NCBI RefSeq assembly: GCF_007795095.1
Contig: NZ_CP042218.1
Coordinates: 992,001-1,056,000 of the forward strand
Direction of reading: 5' to 3'
Origin: Luteimonas granuli
GTDB lineage: Bacteria; Pseudomonadota; Gammaproteobacteria; Xanthomonadales; Xanthomonadaceae
Length of the DNA stretch: 64,000 nucleotides
Shown here piece by piece: positions 1 to 8,626 of this stretch. The position numbers and the translations under genes were made by a program. Each line of letters opens with the position of its first letter. Position 1 is the first letter of the stretch. The notes under the pieces were generated by a model. The model searched no databases. It had not been told where the DNA came from and was given only the letters and a program-made list of their open reading frames with translations.

Positions 1-1
1 G

Positions 2-1024
2 AGGATCACCACCGGCGGCGAGCGCCTGCGGTTCGAGGGCGACCTGCATTCCAGGCTGCTCGACTTCGACGACCTCGCCGGCTTCGTCGGCGCTCCACCC
101 GAGAGCGATTCAGGAGGTTCGGGCGATGCCGTGCTCGAGGCACGTGCCGCGAAGCGGGCCGCCGAAGGCCGCCTGCTGCCCGATACACCCTACGACCTGG
201 CCAAGCTGCGCACCATGGATGCCGACGTGCTCTGGAAGGCCACGCGCATCGTGGCGCCGGGCTGGCCGCTGGACGACATGGACATGCACGTCCTGCTCGA
301 GGACGGGCTGCTGCGACTGGAACCGCTGGACTTCGGCGTCGCCGGCGGCCGCGTGCGCTCGACCGTGCGCATGGACGCGCGCCAGGAGGCGATCCGCACC
401 GACGCCGCGATCCGCCTGCGCGGCCTCGACCTGGGGCAGCTGTTCCCGGACGCCGGGCTCACCGACGACGCCATCGGCCGCCTCGGCGGCGACATCGACA
501 TCCGCGGCACCGGCAATTCCATCGCCGACATGCTCGCCACCGCCGACGGCGATGCCGCGCTGGGCATGGGGCGCGGCGAGATCAGCAACCTGCTGCTCGA
601 ATTCGCCGGTCTCGACATCTACGAGGCGCTCAAGTTCATGCTCGGCCATGACCGCAGGGTCGCGATCCGCTGCGCCTTCGGCGACTTCGCGATCGAAGAC
701 GGAGTGATGACCACGCGCGCGCTGGCCTTCGACACCGAAGACACCATCATCGTCGGCGAGGGCACGATCGATCTCGGCGAGGAACGGCTGGACCTGCTGC
801 TGAAGCCGCGGCCGAAGGACCGCAGCATCCTCGCGCTGCGCTCACCGCTGGTCATCGACGGCAGCTTCCGCGACCCCGGCTTCCACCCCGACATGGCGCG
901 CCTCGGACTGCGTGGCGCGATCGCGCTGACCCTGGCCAGCATCGCGCCGCCCGCGGCGCTGCTCGCCACGCTCGAGCTGGGGCCCGGCGAGGACAGCGAC
1001 TGCGGCGGCGAGTACGCGCGCTAG
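2..1024 (+). CDS. AsmA family protein, C-terminal part (truncated by window edge)
   Basis: Reading frame 2 is open from the window start to a TAG at 1022-1024, giving about 340 residues of a protein that begins upstream. AsmA-family proteins are envelope proteins with an N-terminal membrane anchor and a long beta-rich periplasmic part linked to outer-membrane lipid homeostasis. The visible part has the family's C-terminal pattern: repeated short beta-strand segments ('LRLEPLDFGVAGG', 'VGEGTIDLGEERLDL') and, near the end, a 'RSPLVIDGSFRDPGFHPD' segment typical of AsmA C-termini. The stop codon overlaps the stop of the convergent CBS gene in the palindrome CTAG. The ATG at 131 is only an internal methionine. 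The family call is good; the specific paralogue is unknown. Confidence 0.8.
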   Translation, partial: RITTGGERLRFEGDLHSRLLDFDDLAGFVGAPPESDSGGSGDAVLEARAAKRAAEGRLLPDTPYDLAKLRTMDADVLWKATRIVAPGWPLDDMDMHVLLEDGLLRLEPLDFGVAGGRVRSTVRMDARQEAIRTDAAIRLRGLDLGQLFPDAGLTDDAIGRLGGDIDIRGTGNSIADMLATADGDAALGMGRGEISNLLLEFAGLDIYEALKFMLGHDRRVAIRCAFGDFAIEDGVMTTRALAFDTEDTIIVGEGTIDLGEERLDLLLKPRPKDRSILALRSPLVIDGSFRDPGFHPDMARLGLRGAIALTLASIAPPAALLATLELGPGEDSDCGGEYAR

Positions 1025-1479
1025 GGCGCGCGGTGCCCCACCGCCGGTTCGGACTTGATATAGCGCTGCAGGTGCTCGAGCTCGAACTGCTGCTCTTCGA
1101 TCACCGCCTTGACCAGGTCGCCGATCGACACCAGGCCGACCAGCTTCCCGTCCACCACCACCGGCAGGTGGCGGATGCGACGCTCGGTCACCAGTTGCAT
1201 GCAGGCCGGCGCGTCGTCGTCGAGGCCGACGGTGACCGCGTCCGCGGTCATGATGTCGCGCACCGGCGTGTCCCGCGACGAGCGCCCTTCGAGCACGATC
1301 TTCCGCGCGTAGTCGCGCTCCGACACGATGCCCGCGAGCCGTCCTCCCGGCTCCAGCACCACCAGCGCGCCGATACCCTTCTCGGCCATCAGCCGGATAG
1401 CGTCGATCACCGCCGCATCCGGCCCGATGGAAAAGACCTCAGACCCCTTCGACTCCAGCAGCTGCCTCACCGTGCGCAT
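1021..1479 (-). CDS. CBS domain-containing protein
   Basis: 152 residues made almost entirely of a tandem CBS pair (roughly residues 8-65 and 74-130). Each repeat shows the usual pattern of a conserved 'D A I' helix, a 'G I G A L V V' strand, then 'G I V S E R D' or 'G L V S I G D'. Stand-alone CBS pairs are cytosolic sensors that bind adenine nucleotides or SAM; the ligand here cannot be read from sequence. The gene's start overlaps the 3' end of the upstream glycosyltransferase gene by about 40 bp, so the two are probably cotranscribed on the minus strand. The stop overlaps that of the convergent AsmA gene. Confidence 0.85.
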   Translation of the reverse strand: MRTVRQLLESKGSEVFSIGPDAAVIDAIRLMAEKGIGALVVLEPGGRLAGIVSERDYARKIVLEGRSSRDTPVRDIMTADAVTVGLDDDAPACMQLVTERRIRHLPVVVDGKLVGLVSIGDLVKAVIEEQQFELEHLQRYIKSEPAVGHRAP

Positions 1480-2467
1480 CGCGGCCTCGCTCGATCATGG
1501 GTGGCACGGCCGAGGATACCCCTTCGGCCGGCGACCAGGTGTCGACCAGGTACAGCGGACGCTGCTTGGACTCTTCGTACAGCCGGCCCAGGTACTCGCC
1601 GATCATGCCCAGCGCCACCAGCTGCACTCCGCCAAGGAACAGGATCACCGCCATCATCGTCGGCCAGCCCGCCACCGGGTCACCCAGGAACAACGCCTTG
1701 GCGACGACCCACAGGCCATAGCCGAACGCGACCAGCGCCGTGGCCCCGCCCAGGTAGGTCGCCAGCCGCAGCGGCGCGCTGGAGAAGCTGGTGATGCCCT
1801 CCAGCGCGAAGTTCCACAGCCGCCAGGCGTTGAACTTGCTGCGCCCCGCCAGGCGCGGCTCGCGTCGATAGGGAATGCTGGTGCGGTTGAAACCGATCCA
1901 GCCGAACAGCCCCTTCATGAAGCGGTGCCGCTCGCGAAGTCCGCGCAGGGCGGCCAGCGCGCGCGGCGACAGCAGGCGGAAATCGCCGGTGTCCGCGGGG
2001 ACCGGTGTCTTCGACAGGCGCTGGATCACGCGATAGAAGGCGTGCGCCGAGGCGCGCCGGAACCAGCTCTCGCCCTCGCGCGCCAGGCGCGTGCCATGGA
2101 CATCGTCGTAACCCTCGCGCCAGCGCGCGACGAACTCCGGGATCAGCTCCGGCGGATCCTGGCCGTCGGCGTCGAGGATCAGCGCCGCACCGTCGACCAC
2201 ACGGTCCAGGCCGGCGGTCAGCGCCGCCTCCTTGCCGAAATTCCGCGACAGCCGCAGCAGCGACACGCGCGGGTCGGCGGCGGCCAGGTCCTGCAGCACC
2301 CGCCAGGTGCCGTCGGTGCTGCCGTCGTCGACGTACAGCACGCTGCCATCGACGCCGTCGGCGGCGGCCAGCCGCGCCAGCACGGCGGCCACGCGGGGAT
2401 GCAGTTCGGGCAGCGACTGGGCCTCGTTGAAGGCCGCCACCACCACGGTCAACCGGTCGCGATTCAT
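1439..2467 (-). CDS. Glycosyltransferase family 2 with two C-terminal membrane helices (GtrB/DPM-like)
   Basis: 342 residues. The GT-A nucleotide-binding signature 'DDGSTDGT' is at residues 47-54 and a 'DADGQDPPE' metal/catalytic region at 99-107, as in polyprenyl-phosphate sugar transferases. Two hydrophobic segments (about 235-262 and 269-293) with a following 'EYLGRLYEESKQRP' motif match the GtrB/ArnC/dolichol-phosphate mannosyltransferase layout. Such enzymes load a sugar onto undecaprenyl phosphate at the inner face of the cytoplasmic membrane. The sugar and acceptor pathway are not indicated by neighbours. The C-terminal tail after the family's usual 'RPLY' end is about 40 residues longer than needed and overlaps the CBS gene; this tail could be non-conserved. 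Confidence 0.85.
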   Translation of the reverse strand: MNRDRLTVVVAAFNEAQSLPELHPRVAAVLARLAAADGVDGSVLYVDDGSTDGTWRVLQDLAAADPRVSLLRLSRNFGKEAALTAGLDRVVDGAALILDADGQDPPELIPEFVARWREGYDDVHGTRLAREGESWFRRASAHAFYRVIQRLSKTPVPADTGDFRLLSPRALAALRGLRERHRFMKGLFGWIGFNRTSIPYRREPRLAGRSKFNAWRLWNFALEGITSFSSAPLRLATYLGGATALVAFGYGLWVVAKALFLGDPVAGWPTMMAVILFLGGVQLVALGMIGEYLGRLYEESKQRPLYLVDTWSPAEGVSSAVPPMIERGRDAHGEAAAGVEGV

Positions 2468-2492
2468 GCCGCCATCCTAACGTGCACCGACC

Positions 2493-3260
2493 TCACTCCA
2501 GGGCTTCCAACCAGGCTTCGCCGCCGAGGTTGCGGACGTTGCGCTCGATCCATCGCGCGCGCCGCTGCACGTACGGGCCGGGCCGGTGCGCACTGTAGCG
2601 GCGCGGGCTCGGCAGCACCGCCGCCAGCCGTGCGCTCTCGTTCGCGCCAAGGGCGCCGGCGTCCTTGCCCCAGTAGCTGCGCGCCGCGGCCTGGGCGCCA
2701 TAGATGCCGTCGCCGAACTCGGCCACGTTGACATACACCTCGAGGATCCGCCGCTTCGGCCACAGCGTCTCGATCAGCACCGTGTACCAGGCTTCCGCGC
2801 CCTTGCGGACCCAACTGCGACCGCCCCAGAGGAACAGGTTCTTGGCCAGCTGCTGGCTGATGGTGCTGCCGCCGCGGATGCGCCCACCGCGGGCGTTGTG
2901 CTCCAGCGCGCGCTCGATGGCGCGGATATCGAAGCCGCGGTGGCGCGCGAAGTCCTGGTCTTCCGCGGCCACCACGGACAGCGGCAGCGATGGTGCGATG
3001 GCCTCGAGGTCGCGCCAGTCGTAGGCGATGCGGAAGCCGGTATCGCCGGCGCCCAGCGCCTCGAACTGGCGGATGGCCATGAACGAGGTGAACGGCGGGT
3101 CCACGAAGCGCAGCACCAGCACCTGCGCCACGCTCAGCAGCACGAGCGCCAGCGGCAGCTTCCACAGCCAGTGCCAGCGGCTGCGTCGCCTGCGGCCGGC
3201 CGGCGGCTGCGGCGCGTGCGCTGCCTCGGCGTCCTTGTTCCCGCCCCGCGCCATCCCCAT
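2493..3260 (-). CDS. mtgA: Monofunctional biosynthetic peptidoglycan transglycosylase
   Basis: 255 residues, the usual length of MtgA. One membrane helix (about 31-50) is followed by a single GT51 domain. Motif 1 '[16 protein letters not shown]' carries the catalytic Glu100, and motif 2 '[16 protein letters not shown]' is at 130-145; there is no transpeptidase domain. It polymerises lipid II into glycan strands in the periplasm. The chosen ATG (MGMARGG) is at 3260; an ATG two codons later is equally possible. The longer upstream extension of the frame is antisense to hslO and is not used. It is transcribed divergently from hslO, with about 80 bp between them. Confidence 0.92.
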   Translation of the reverse strand: MGMARGGNKDAEAAHAPQPPAGRRRRSRWHWLWKLPLALVLLSVAQVLVLRFVDPPFTSFMAIRQFEALGAGDTGFRIAYDWRDLEAIAPSLPLSVVAAEDQDFARHRGFDIRAIERALEHNARGGRIRGGSTISQQLAKNLFLWGGRSWVRKGAEAWYTVLIETLWPKRRILEVYVNVAEFGDGIYGAQAAARSYWGKDAGALGANESARLAAVLPSPRRYSAHRPGPYVQRRARWIERNVRNLGGEAWLEALE

Positions 3261-3341
3261 CTCCACGGTTCGCCCGAACGGGCGGAAGCGGCGATTATCC
3301 CGTGCCGCGGCCCCGCCACAACGCCAACCCCCGGATCCCGC

Positions 3342-4242
3342 ATGCCCGACACCTCCCCCACCCGAGACCACCTGACACGCTTCCTGCTGCCGCGCGCCGG
3401 GGTGCGCGGTGTCCACGTGCGCCTCGACGACACCTGGCGCCGCATCGCCGCCAGCGACGACCATCCGGCGAACGTCCGCGCCCTGCTCGGCGAAGCCGCG
3501 GTGGCTTCGGCGCTGTTCACCGCCCACGTCAAGGTCGACGGCCGCCTGTCCGTGCAGCTGCGCGGCGAGGGTGCGCTGCGCACGCTGTTCGCGGAATGCA
3601 CCGCCGCCGGCACGCTGCGCGGCATCGCGCGCATGACCGAAGGCGCCGGCGACATCGGCGGACTCGGCGACCTCGGCGCGGGAAGCACTGCTCGCGATCA
3701 CGATCGAGAACCCGGGCATCGGCAGTCGCGAGACCTCGCGCTACCAGGGCCTGGTGCCGCTGGATGCACCGGACCTCTCGCAGGCCTTCGAGGCCTACTT
3801 CGTCCAGTCGGAACAGCTGCCGACCCGGATCCTGCTCGCGGCCGGCGAGGACCAGGCCACCGGCCTGATGCTGCAGAAGCTCCCCGCCGACGGTGGCGAC
3901 GACGACGGCTGGGCCCGCGCCAGCGCCCTCTTCTCCACGCTCGAAGCCGACGAACTCCTGGCCACGCCGGGACCGGTCCTCCTGCATCGCCTGTTCCATG
4001 AGGAGTCGCCGGAGCGGGTCGGCGGCCACCCTCTGGCCTTCGGCTGCTCCTGTTCGCGGGAGCGGGTGGAGGCGATGCTGGAGTCGCTGGGCCGGGAAGA
4101 GGCCGAGGCCGCCGTGATCGACGGCGAAGCCCGGGTCCGCTGCGAATTCTGCGGCCAGGCCTACGCGTTCGACGCCGGGGCCGTACACGCCCTCTTCACC
4201 GACGCGCGAGGCCAAATGGATGCCCCCTCGCGGCTTCAGTGA
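3342..4242 (+). pseudogene. hslO: Hsp33 redox-regulated chaperone, interrupted by a +1 frameshift
   Basis: Hsp33 is a cytosolic holdase chaperone activated by oxidation of a zinc-binding C-terminal switch. The N-terminal part runs from ATG 3342 in one frame through 'GLGDLGA' near 3680. The rest continues in the next frame as '[12 protein letters not shown]' and reaches TGA 4240-4242, with the zinc motif C-x-C ('FGCSCSRERVE') and C-x-x-C ('RCEFCGQ') intact. Deleting one G of the GGG at 3680-3682 joins the halves into a normal Hsp33 of about 299 residues. Both halves look under normal constraint, so this is either a recent mutation or a consensus error (three similar cases occur in this window). 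As written, translation runs past about residue 115 in the wrong frame. Confidence 0.85.
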
Positions 4243-4255
4243 GCGGGACCGGGGA

Positions 4256-4284
4256 TTGTTAAGGAAACATAAATCGACTAGAGT
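4256..4284 (+). promoter_or_regulatory. Candidate sigma-70 promoter for the exported barrel-like protein
   Basis: TTGTTA (4256-4261), a 17-bp spacer and TAGAGT (4279-4284). Each box matches four of six consensus positions, and the pair lies in the AT-richest stretch of the gap before the gene at 4339. Confidence 0.45.
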
Positions 4285-4338
4285 TCTTCCCATCATCGGG
4301 GCGGAACTCCCGCCGGGATACGAGGTCTATGGCAGGCC

Positions 4339-5196
4339 ATGAAGCCGCGCCTTGCGCCACTGTCGCTCTTGCTCGCCACTGCCCTCGCCCTCGGGGCGGG
4401 AGCGCCGGTGCACGCGCAGCAGCTGGGCAAGCGCGACAAGGCCGTGCTCCCGGTGTGGAACCAGTCCAGCGGCAAGGTCGAGGCCCTGCTGCTGCTTGAG
4501 CCCGCCGGGAACAAGGGCAGCCGCAGCTTCGACGATGGTGCGCTCGATGCCGCCTTCGGGATCGGCGCAGGCAGTTCGCTCGGCGTGTTCTGCGACCGCA
4601 AGACCGGGCTCGCCAGTGCGCTGGGCAACCTTGCCAACAACTGCATGCTCGCCTCCTTCGAGGACCGCGCGGGCACGCACGCCCGCGGCACCGCTGCCTT
4701 CAGGGCGAGCGACCATGCCCGCATCGGCCTCAGCGCCGGCAGCGGCAGCGGCAGCCTGCCCGTCTGGCTGGTGCGCGGCAGCCAGGGCGCAGGCGCAACG
4801 GTCGACGTCAACGACCTGACCGTCTTCGCCCAGCACAACATCGGGCGCGAAGGCATGGTCTCGATCGCCGGGACCGTGGCCAAGGCCACCCTGATGACCC
4901 CGGCCGAAGCCACCCACCTCGGGATCGGCGACGCCTGGACCTCGCACAGCCTCACCATCGGCGGCGGCTACGGCCCCTTCGGCGCCAGCGTCGTCGGCCA
5001 CGTGGTAGAGACGCCGGGGCAGCCCAAGTGGGAGGGCCTGGGGTTGGGCCTGACCTGGCGCACTCCCTGGAGCGGCCAGCTCACCGTGGGCGCCGACAAT
5101 CTCGTGACCAAGGGACGCAATCCCTTCGCACCGAGCCTCAACGGGCGCGAGGACGAAGGCACCGTGCCCTATATCAGGTACGAGCAGGACCTCTAA
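4339..5196 (+). CDS. Exported protein with beta-barrel-like C-terminus, adjacent to TonB receptor
   Basis: 285 residues with a clear signal peptide (positive N-terminus, hydrophobic 'LSLLLATALALGAG', cleavage near 'VHAQ'). I do not recognise a named domain. The protein is glycine/serine-rich with alternating polar and non-polar residues, as in outer-membrane beta strands. It ends in 'GTVPYIRYEQDL', closely resembling the last strand of the TonB receptor encoded next door ('GRVPYVRYTQRF'). This suggests an outer-membrane or surface protein working with, or derived from, such a receptor. Two cysteines (in 'VFCDRK' and 'NNCM') could form a disulphide. It is followed by a 172-bp gap and then the receptor gene. 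Confidence 0.7.
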   Translation: MKPRLAPLSLLLATALALGAGAPVHAQQLGKRDKAVLPVWNQSSGKVEALLLLEPAGNKGSRSFDDGALDAAFGIGAGSSLGVFCDRKTGLASALGNLANNCMLASFEDRAGTHARGTAAFRASDHARIGLSAGSGSGSLPVWLVRGSQGAGATVDVNDLTVFAQHNIGREGMVSIAGTVAKATLMTPAEATHLGIGDAWTSHSLTIGGGYGPFGASVVGHVVETPGQPKWEGLGLGLTWRTPWSGQLTVGADNLVTKGRNPFAPSLNGREDEGTVPYIRYEQDL

Positions 5197-5248
5197 GCCC
5201 TTGATTTTCGCGACCTCTCGCAACGAGGGGCGCGCGTCTTAACAACAC

Positions 5249-5277
5249 TTTAATTTTCTCTCCGACGCGGCTACTAT
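5249..5277 (+). promoter_or_regulatory. Weak candidate promoter for the TonB-dependent receptor
   Basis: TTTAAT (5249-5254), a 17-bp spacer and TACTAT (5272-5277), in an AT-rich patch between the two genes. The -35 match is poor, so activation by a regulator or a different start is possible. Confidence 0.3.
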
Positions 5278-5368
5278 CGGCGACGGCCTTGCCGGCCTTG
5301 GCGTCTGCCTTGACTCCACCGGTGAGGTTCCCATGGGAATTGACCCAAGACTCACCTCGGAGAGAGAG

Positions 5369-8170
5369 ATGACATTGAAGACCACCAAGCTCCGCGACGC
5401 GATCACCTTCGCGCTCGTCGTGGGCGCCACCGCCGTCGCCGGTACGGGCGTCGCCTTCGCCCAGGACCAGCAGGCCACCAGCGAGCGTGCCACCACGCTC
5501 GACCGCATCGAAGTCACCGGCTCCCGCATCAAGCGCGCCGACATCGAGCAGGCCCTGCCGGTCACCGTGATCGACCGCGCGCAGCTTGAAGCCAGCGGTG
5601 ACGTGTCCGTTGCCGACTACCTGCGCAACACCACGTTCAACTCGTTCGGCTCCTACCAGACCACCTCCGGCAGCTCCGGCGCCGGCGCCTCCACGATCAG
5701 CATGCGCGGTCTGGGCAGCGCCCGTACCCTGATCCTGATCGACGGTCGCCGCGCCCCGACCGCGCCGATGCTCGGCCAGGGCCAGGATCTGAACTCGATC
5801 CCGATGGCCGCGGTCGAGCGGATCGAGATGCTGTCCGACGGTGCGTCGGCGGTGTACGGTTCGGACGCGCTGGGTGGCGTGGTCAACATCATCACCCGTC
5901 GCGACTATGAGGGCATGGAGTACACGGTCGGCATGGGCCGTCCTACCGAGGCCGGTGGCGACACCGAGGAGTACAGCGTCATCGGCGGCGCGAGCGGCGA
6001 TCGTGCCCGCATCCTCGCCGGCGCCTCGCTGACCAACCGCGACATCATCTTCACGCGTGACCGCGACTACTGGTACAACTCCGCTACCCCGTCGGGCTCG
6101 ATCTACTCCAACAACTTCTCCCTGGGCACGGGCACCGGCGTCGGCAACCGCCTGTCGCATCCGGTGTTCGGCACCGCCGTTCCCGGCCTGTGCACCAACG
6201 GCGAGTCGCTGTTCCACGCCACCAACGGACCGCTGGGCAATGGCACCGACGGCCCGGTCTGCCAGTACGACCACGCGGCCACCTCGGCCAACCTGACCTC
6301 GCAGAAGAACACCGCGGTGTTCACCCGCGGCGACGTGCAGATCAACGACGACTGGCTGGCCTACTTCGCCGCCAGCGGCACCCGCGTCGACGTCTTCGGC
6401 CGCTACGCGCCGGTTCCGTCGTCCCCGTTCCCGGGCGGCGCCATCCTCCTGAAGGCCGGCAGCCCGAACCACCCTGGCACCCTGGCTGCCAACGGCGGCC
6501 TGAACCCGCACGCGGCCGATCCGTACTACCAGTCGCTGGCCGGCCGTGACCTGTACCTGTTCCACCGCTTCGCCGCGCTGGGCCCGCGTGACACCACCGT
6601 CGAGAACACCACCCTCAGCTTCACCGGTGGCTTCGAAGGCCGCGTGGGCGCGGTGGACCTGGACTTCGGCATGCGCTACGTGCAGTCGCGCGCCGTCGAC
6701 CTCGGCCGCAACTACGTGGTGGGTGGCCTGGCCCAGGCTCCGATCACCGACGGCCGCTACAACATCTACGATCCCTTCGCCGGCGATGCGACCGCCCTGG
6801 GCTTCACCGCCACCATCAGCCGCGACATGAAGACCTCCGTCAAGGAGTTCTACGGCAGCGCGGGCTTCGACCTGTTCGAGATGGGCGGCGGCACCGCCGC
6901 GATGGTGGTCGGCGCCGAGTACCGCGAAGAGTACTACCAGGACAACTACGATCCGCTGTCCGAGTCGGGCCAGATCGTGGGTTCGGCGGGCAACTCCGCC
7001 GCCGGTTCGCGCGACGTCACCGCCGCGTACGCCGAGATGCTGTTCCCGGTCCTGGACAACTTCGAGATCGGCCTGGCCGCGCGTCATGACCGCTACAGCG
7101 ACTACGGCAGCGACACCTCGCCGAAGGTCTCGTTCCGCTACCAGCCGCTCGACAGCCTGACCCTGCGTGCGTCCTACGGCGAGGGCTTCCGCGCGCCGAC
7201 GCTGGACATCCTGACCCAGAAGGACACCTACAGCGCCACGTTCACCAGCGACCCGGCGACCTGCCGGATGATGACCGGCAACACCAGCTGCAACATCCAG
7301 GTCAACACCTACAGCATCGCCAACCCGGCCCTGTCGTCGGAGACTTCCGAGCAGTGGACCCTGGGCGCGGTGTGGGATGCCACCGACTGGCTGAACCTCA
7401 CGCTCGACTACTACAACATCACCATCAACAACTCGATCACGAGCGTCGGGCTGGGGACGGTGGTCGGCTGCCTCCGCGGCACGACCTCGATGTGTCCGAC
7501 GGGCATCAGCACCTTCCCGCAGGGCACCGTGCTGCCGAACCAGCCGCTGGGCCTGGGTGCGCAGTTCGATCCCGCGACCGGCGGCATCGTGAACGCCCAG
7601 ACGGGCTACGCGAACCTGGGTTGGGTTGATACGCAGGGTTACGACTTCAGCATGCGTACCAACTTCGACATGGGCGAGTGGGGCCGTCTGCGCAACCTGC
7701 TGACCGCCACCTACATGTCCGAGTACAGCAGCAACGGTGGGCAGAGCATCGTGGGTCGCCGCAGCGGCGCCACCAACGCGACCACCTACCCGCGCATCAA
7801 GGCGTCGCTGAACAACGTGTGGACGATGGGTGATTTCGACTTCACCTGGAACATCTCGTACATCCACGGCACCCAGTCCCTCGCCCATCGCGAGTGGCTC
7901 GCCCTGGTCCGTACGGACAACCGCACCGCGGCCCAGGATCGGAACCTTGCGACCTTCGCCGCCCTGCCGCAGAGTCTGCCGTCCTGGATCCTCCACGACG
8001 TCCAGGCCAGCTACAACGCCCCTTGGAATGCGACGATCACCGTCGGCGTCAACAACCTCGCCAACAAGGATCCGGTGTTCGAAGCTGCATACGGCGGCAC
8101 CTCGTACGACTCGTACGTGTACAACCCGTGGGGCCGCGTGCCTTACGTCCGCTACACCCAGCGCTTCTGA
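5369..8170 (+). CDS. TonB-dependent outer-membrane receptor
   Basis: 933 residues from ATG 5369, chosen because a GGAGAGAGAG ribosome site lies directly before it; an in-frame ATG at 5333 has none. A signal peptide ends near 'GVAFAQ'. The plug domain follows: 'VTGSRIKRADIEQALPVTVI', then 'ISMRGLGSARTLILIDGRR', 'AVERIEMLSDGASAVYGSDALGG' and 'NIITRR'. The remainder is a 22-strand-type barrel ending in an aromatic strand '..YVRYTQRF', as expected for Bam-assisted insertion. Receptors of this type import bulky substrates (siderophores, oligosaccharides, peptides) using TonB energy. No N-terminal signalling extension is present and the substrate is not evident. A strong intrinsic terminator follows at 8196-8225. 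Confidence 0.95.
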   Translation: MTLKTTKLRDAITFALVVGATAVAGTGVAFAQDQQATSERATTLDRIEVTGSRIKRADIEQALPVTVIDRAQLEASGDVSVADYLRNTTFNSFGSYQTTSGSSGAGASTISMRGLGSARTLILIDGRRAPTAPMLGQGQDLNSIPMAAVERIEMLSDGASAVYGSDALGGVVNIITRRDYEGMEYTVGMGRPTEAGGDTEEYSVIGGASGDRARILAGASLTNRDIIFTRDRDYWYNSATPSGSIYSNNFSLGTGTGVGNRLSHPVFGTAVPGLCTNGESLFHATNGPLGNGTDGPVCQYDHAATSANLTSQKNTAVFTRGDVQINDDWLAYFAASGTRVDVFGRYAPVPSSPFPGGAILLKAGSPNHPGTLAANGGLNPHAADPYYQSLAGRDLYLFHRFAALGPRDTTVENTTLSFTGGFEGRVGAVDLDFGMRYVQSRAVDLGRNYVVGGLAQAPITDGRYNIYDPFAGDATALGFTATISRDMKTSVKEFYGSAGFDLFEMGGGTAAMVVGAEYREEYYQDNYDPLSESGQIVGSAGNSAAGSRDVTAAYAEMLFPVLDNFEIGLAARHDRYSDYGSDTSPKVSFRYQPLDSLTLRASYGEGFRAPTLDILTQKDTYSATFTSDPATCRMMTGNTSCNIQVNTYSIANPALSSETSEQWTLGAVWDATDWLNLTLDYYNITINNSITSVGLGTVVGCLRGTTSMCPTGISTFPQGTVLPNQPLGLGAQFDPATGGIVNAQTGYANLGWVDTQGYDFSMRTNFDMGEWGRLRNLLTATYMSEYSSNGGQSIVGRRSGATNATTYPRIKASLNNVWTMGDFDFTWNISYIHGTQSLAHREWLALVRTDNRTAAQDRNLATFAALPQSLPSWILHDVQASYNAPWNATITVGVNNLANKDPVFEAAYGGTSYDSYVYNPWGRVPYVRYTQRF

Positions 8171-8195
8171 TCCAGGCTGGTATCCGCGACACGAA

Positions 8196-8225
8196 GGGAG
8201 GCCTCGAAAGAGGCCTCCCTTTTTT
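8196..8225 (+). terminator. Rho-independent terminator of the TonB receptor
   Basis: A perfect 10-bp stem, GGGAGGCCTC (8196-8205) and GAGGCCTCCC (8210-8219), with loop GAAA, followed by six T (8220-8225). Repeat locus A begins immediately after the T-tract. Confidence 0.95.
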
Positions 8226-8226
8226 G

Positions 8227-8575
8227 GGTTCTTCTCCCGATCGTGGGGGAGGCTCCGTTCGAGTCCAGGCCGGCCGCCACGGGCGCTCCGGTGAAGTCCG
8301 GGCCGCCCTGCTCGCGACCGCTCTTGATCTTCCGTCCCGAAGCCGCAGAACGCCGGAGCCCGTCACGTGCACAGGGGGTGTGCGGACAGCCGGCCATGGA
8401 TGGCCGGCGGCCGGCCGATGGGAGCAGGACGCGGAGACGGCCGGGGGAGCGCACCCCCTGTGCGCGGGACGGGCTGCGCGGACCCCAACGAGGCGACCCC
8501 AAGGCGCGACGCTGCGCCAAAAGCGCGACAACGCGCGAACTGCGCGCCCCGCCCCCCGGAGTCCGGAGAAGAACC
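8227..8575 (+). repeat. Repeat locus A: modular intergenic hairpin element (single type-1 unit)
   Basis: This element is bounded by GGTTCTTCTCC (8227-8237) and its reverse complement GGAGAAGAACC (8565-8575). Inside are a left module ('gaggctccgttcgagtcc' and relatives), a conserved flank (about 8301-8356), a long hairpin (8357-8475) and a right flank (8476-8564). The flanks and hairpin are nearly identical to locus C (41868-42141) and to the reverse complement of the first half of locus B (30603-30830). Proteins predicted across it (runs such as 'PAMDGRRP') have no start signals and exist in several frames, so I treat it as non-coding. It lies between the receptor terminator and the methyltransferase gene. 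Confidence 0.85.
8357..8475 (+). repeat. Type-1 hairpin of locus A
   Basis: 27-bp arms at 8357-8383 and 8449-8475 are inverted with three differences, two of which would be G-U pairs in RNA. The 65-bp interior contains a second palindrome centred on GGCCATGGATGGCC (8392-8405) and the conserved 'gcaggacgcggag' segment. Confidence 0.85.
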
Positions 8576-8626
8576 TTTTTGGGTTCTTCCCCCGATCGAG
8601 GGTACGCTCCCATCGAGTCCGGAGAT
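8576..8626 (+). repeat. Truncated second copy of the repeat's left end
   Basis: Directly after locus A's right boundary and its five T, the sequence restarts as GGGTTCTTCCCCCGATCGAG and continues with 'gctcccatcgagtccgga'. This parallels the left end of locus A (8226-8266). It has no hairpin and breaks off before the methyltransferase region. The rest of the gap up to 8774 shows no further feature beyond an open frame upstream of the chosen start. Confidence 0.6.

Noticed and set aside
1021..1024. Shared CTAG as a regulatory palindrome
   Set aside because: It is only the overlap of two convergent TAG stop codons.
3670..3760. Programmed ribosomal frameshifting in hslO
   Set aside because: No slippery heptamer, stop codon or stimulatory structure resembling known +1 sites, and Hsp33 is not known to use frameshifting; a simple one-base indel explains it.
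5174..7996. 940-codon minus-strand frame opposite the TonB receptor
   Set aside because: Antisense shadow; no domain, no ribosome site, and the plus-strand receptor is unambiguous.
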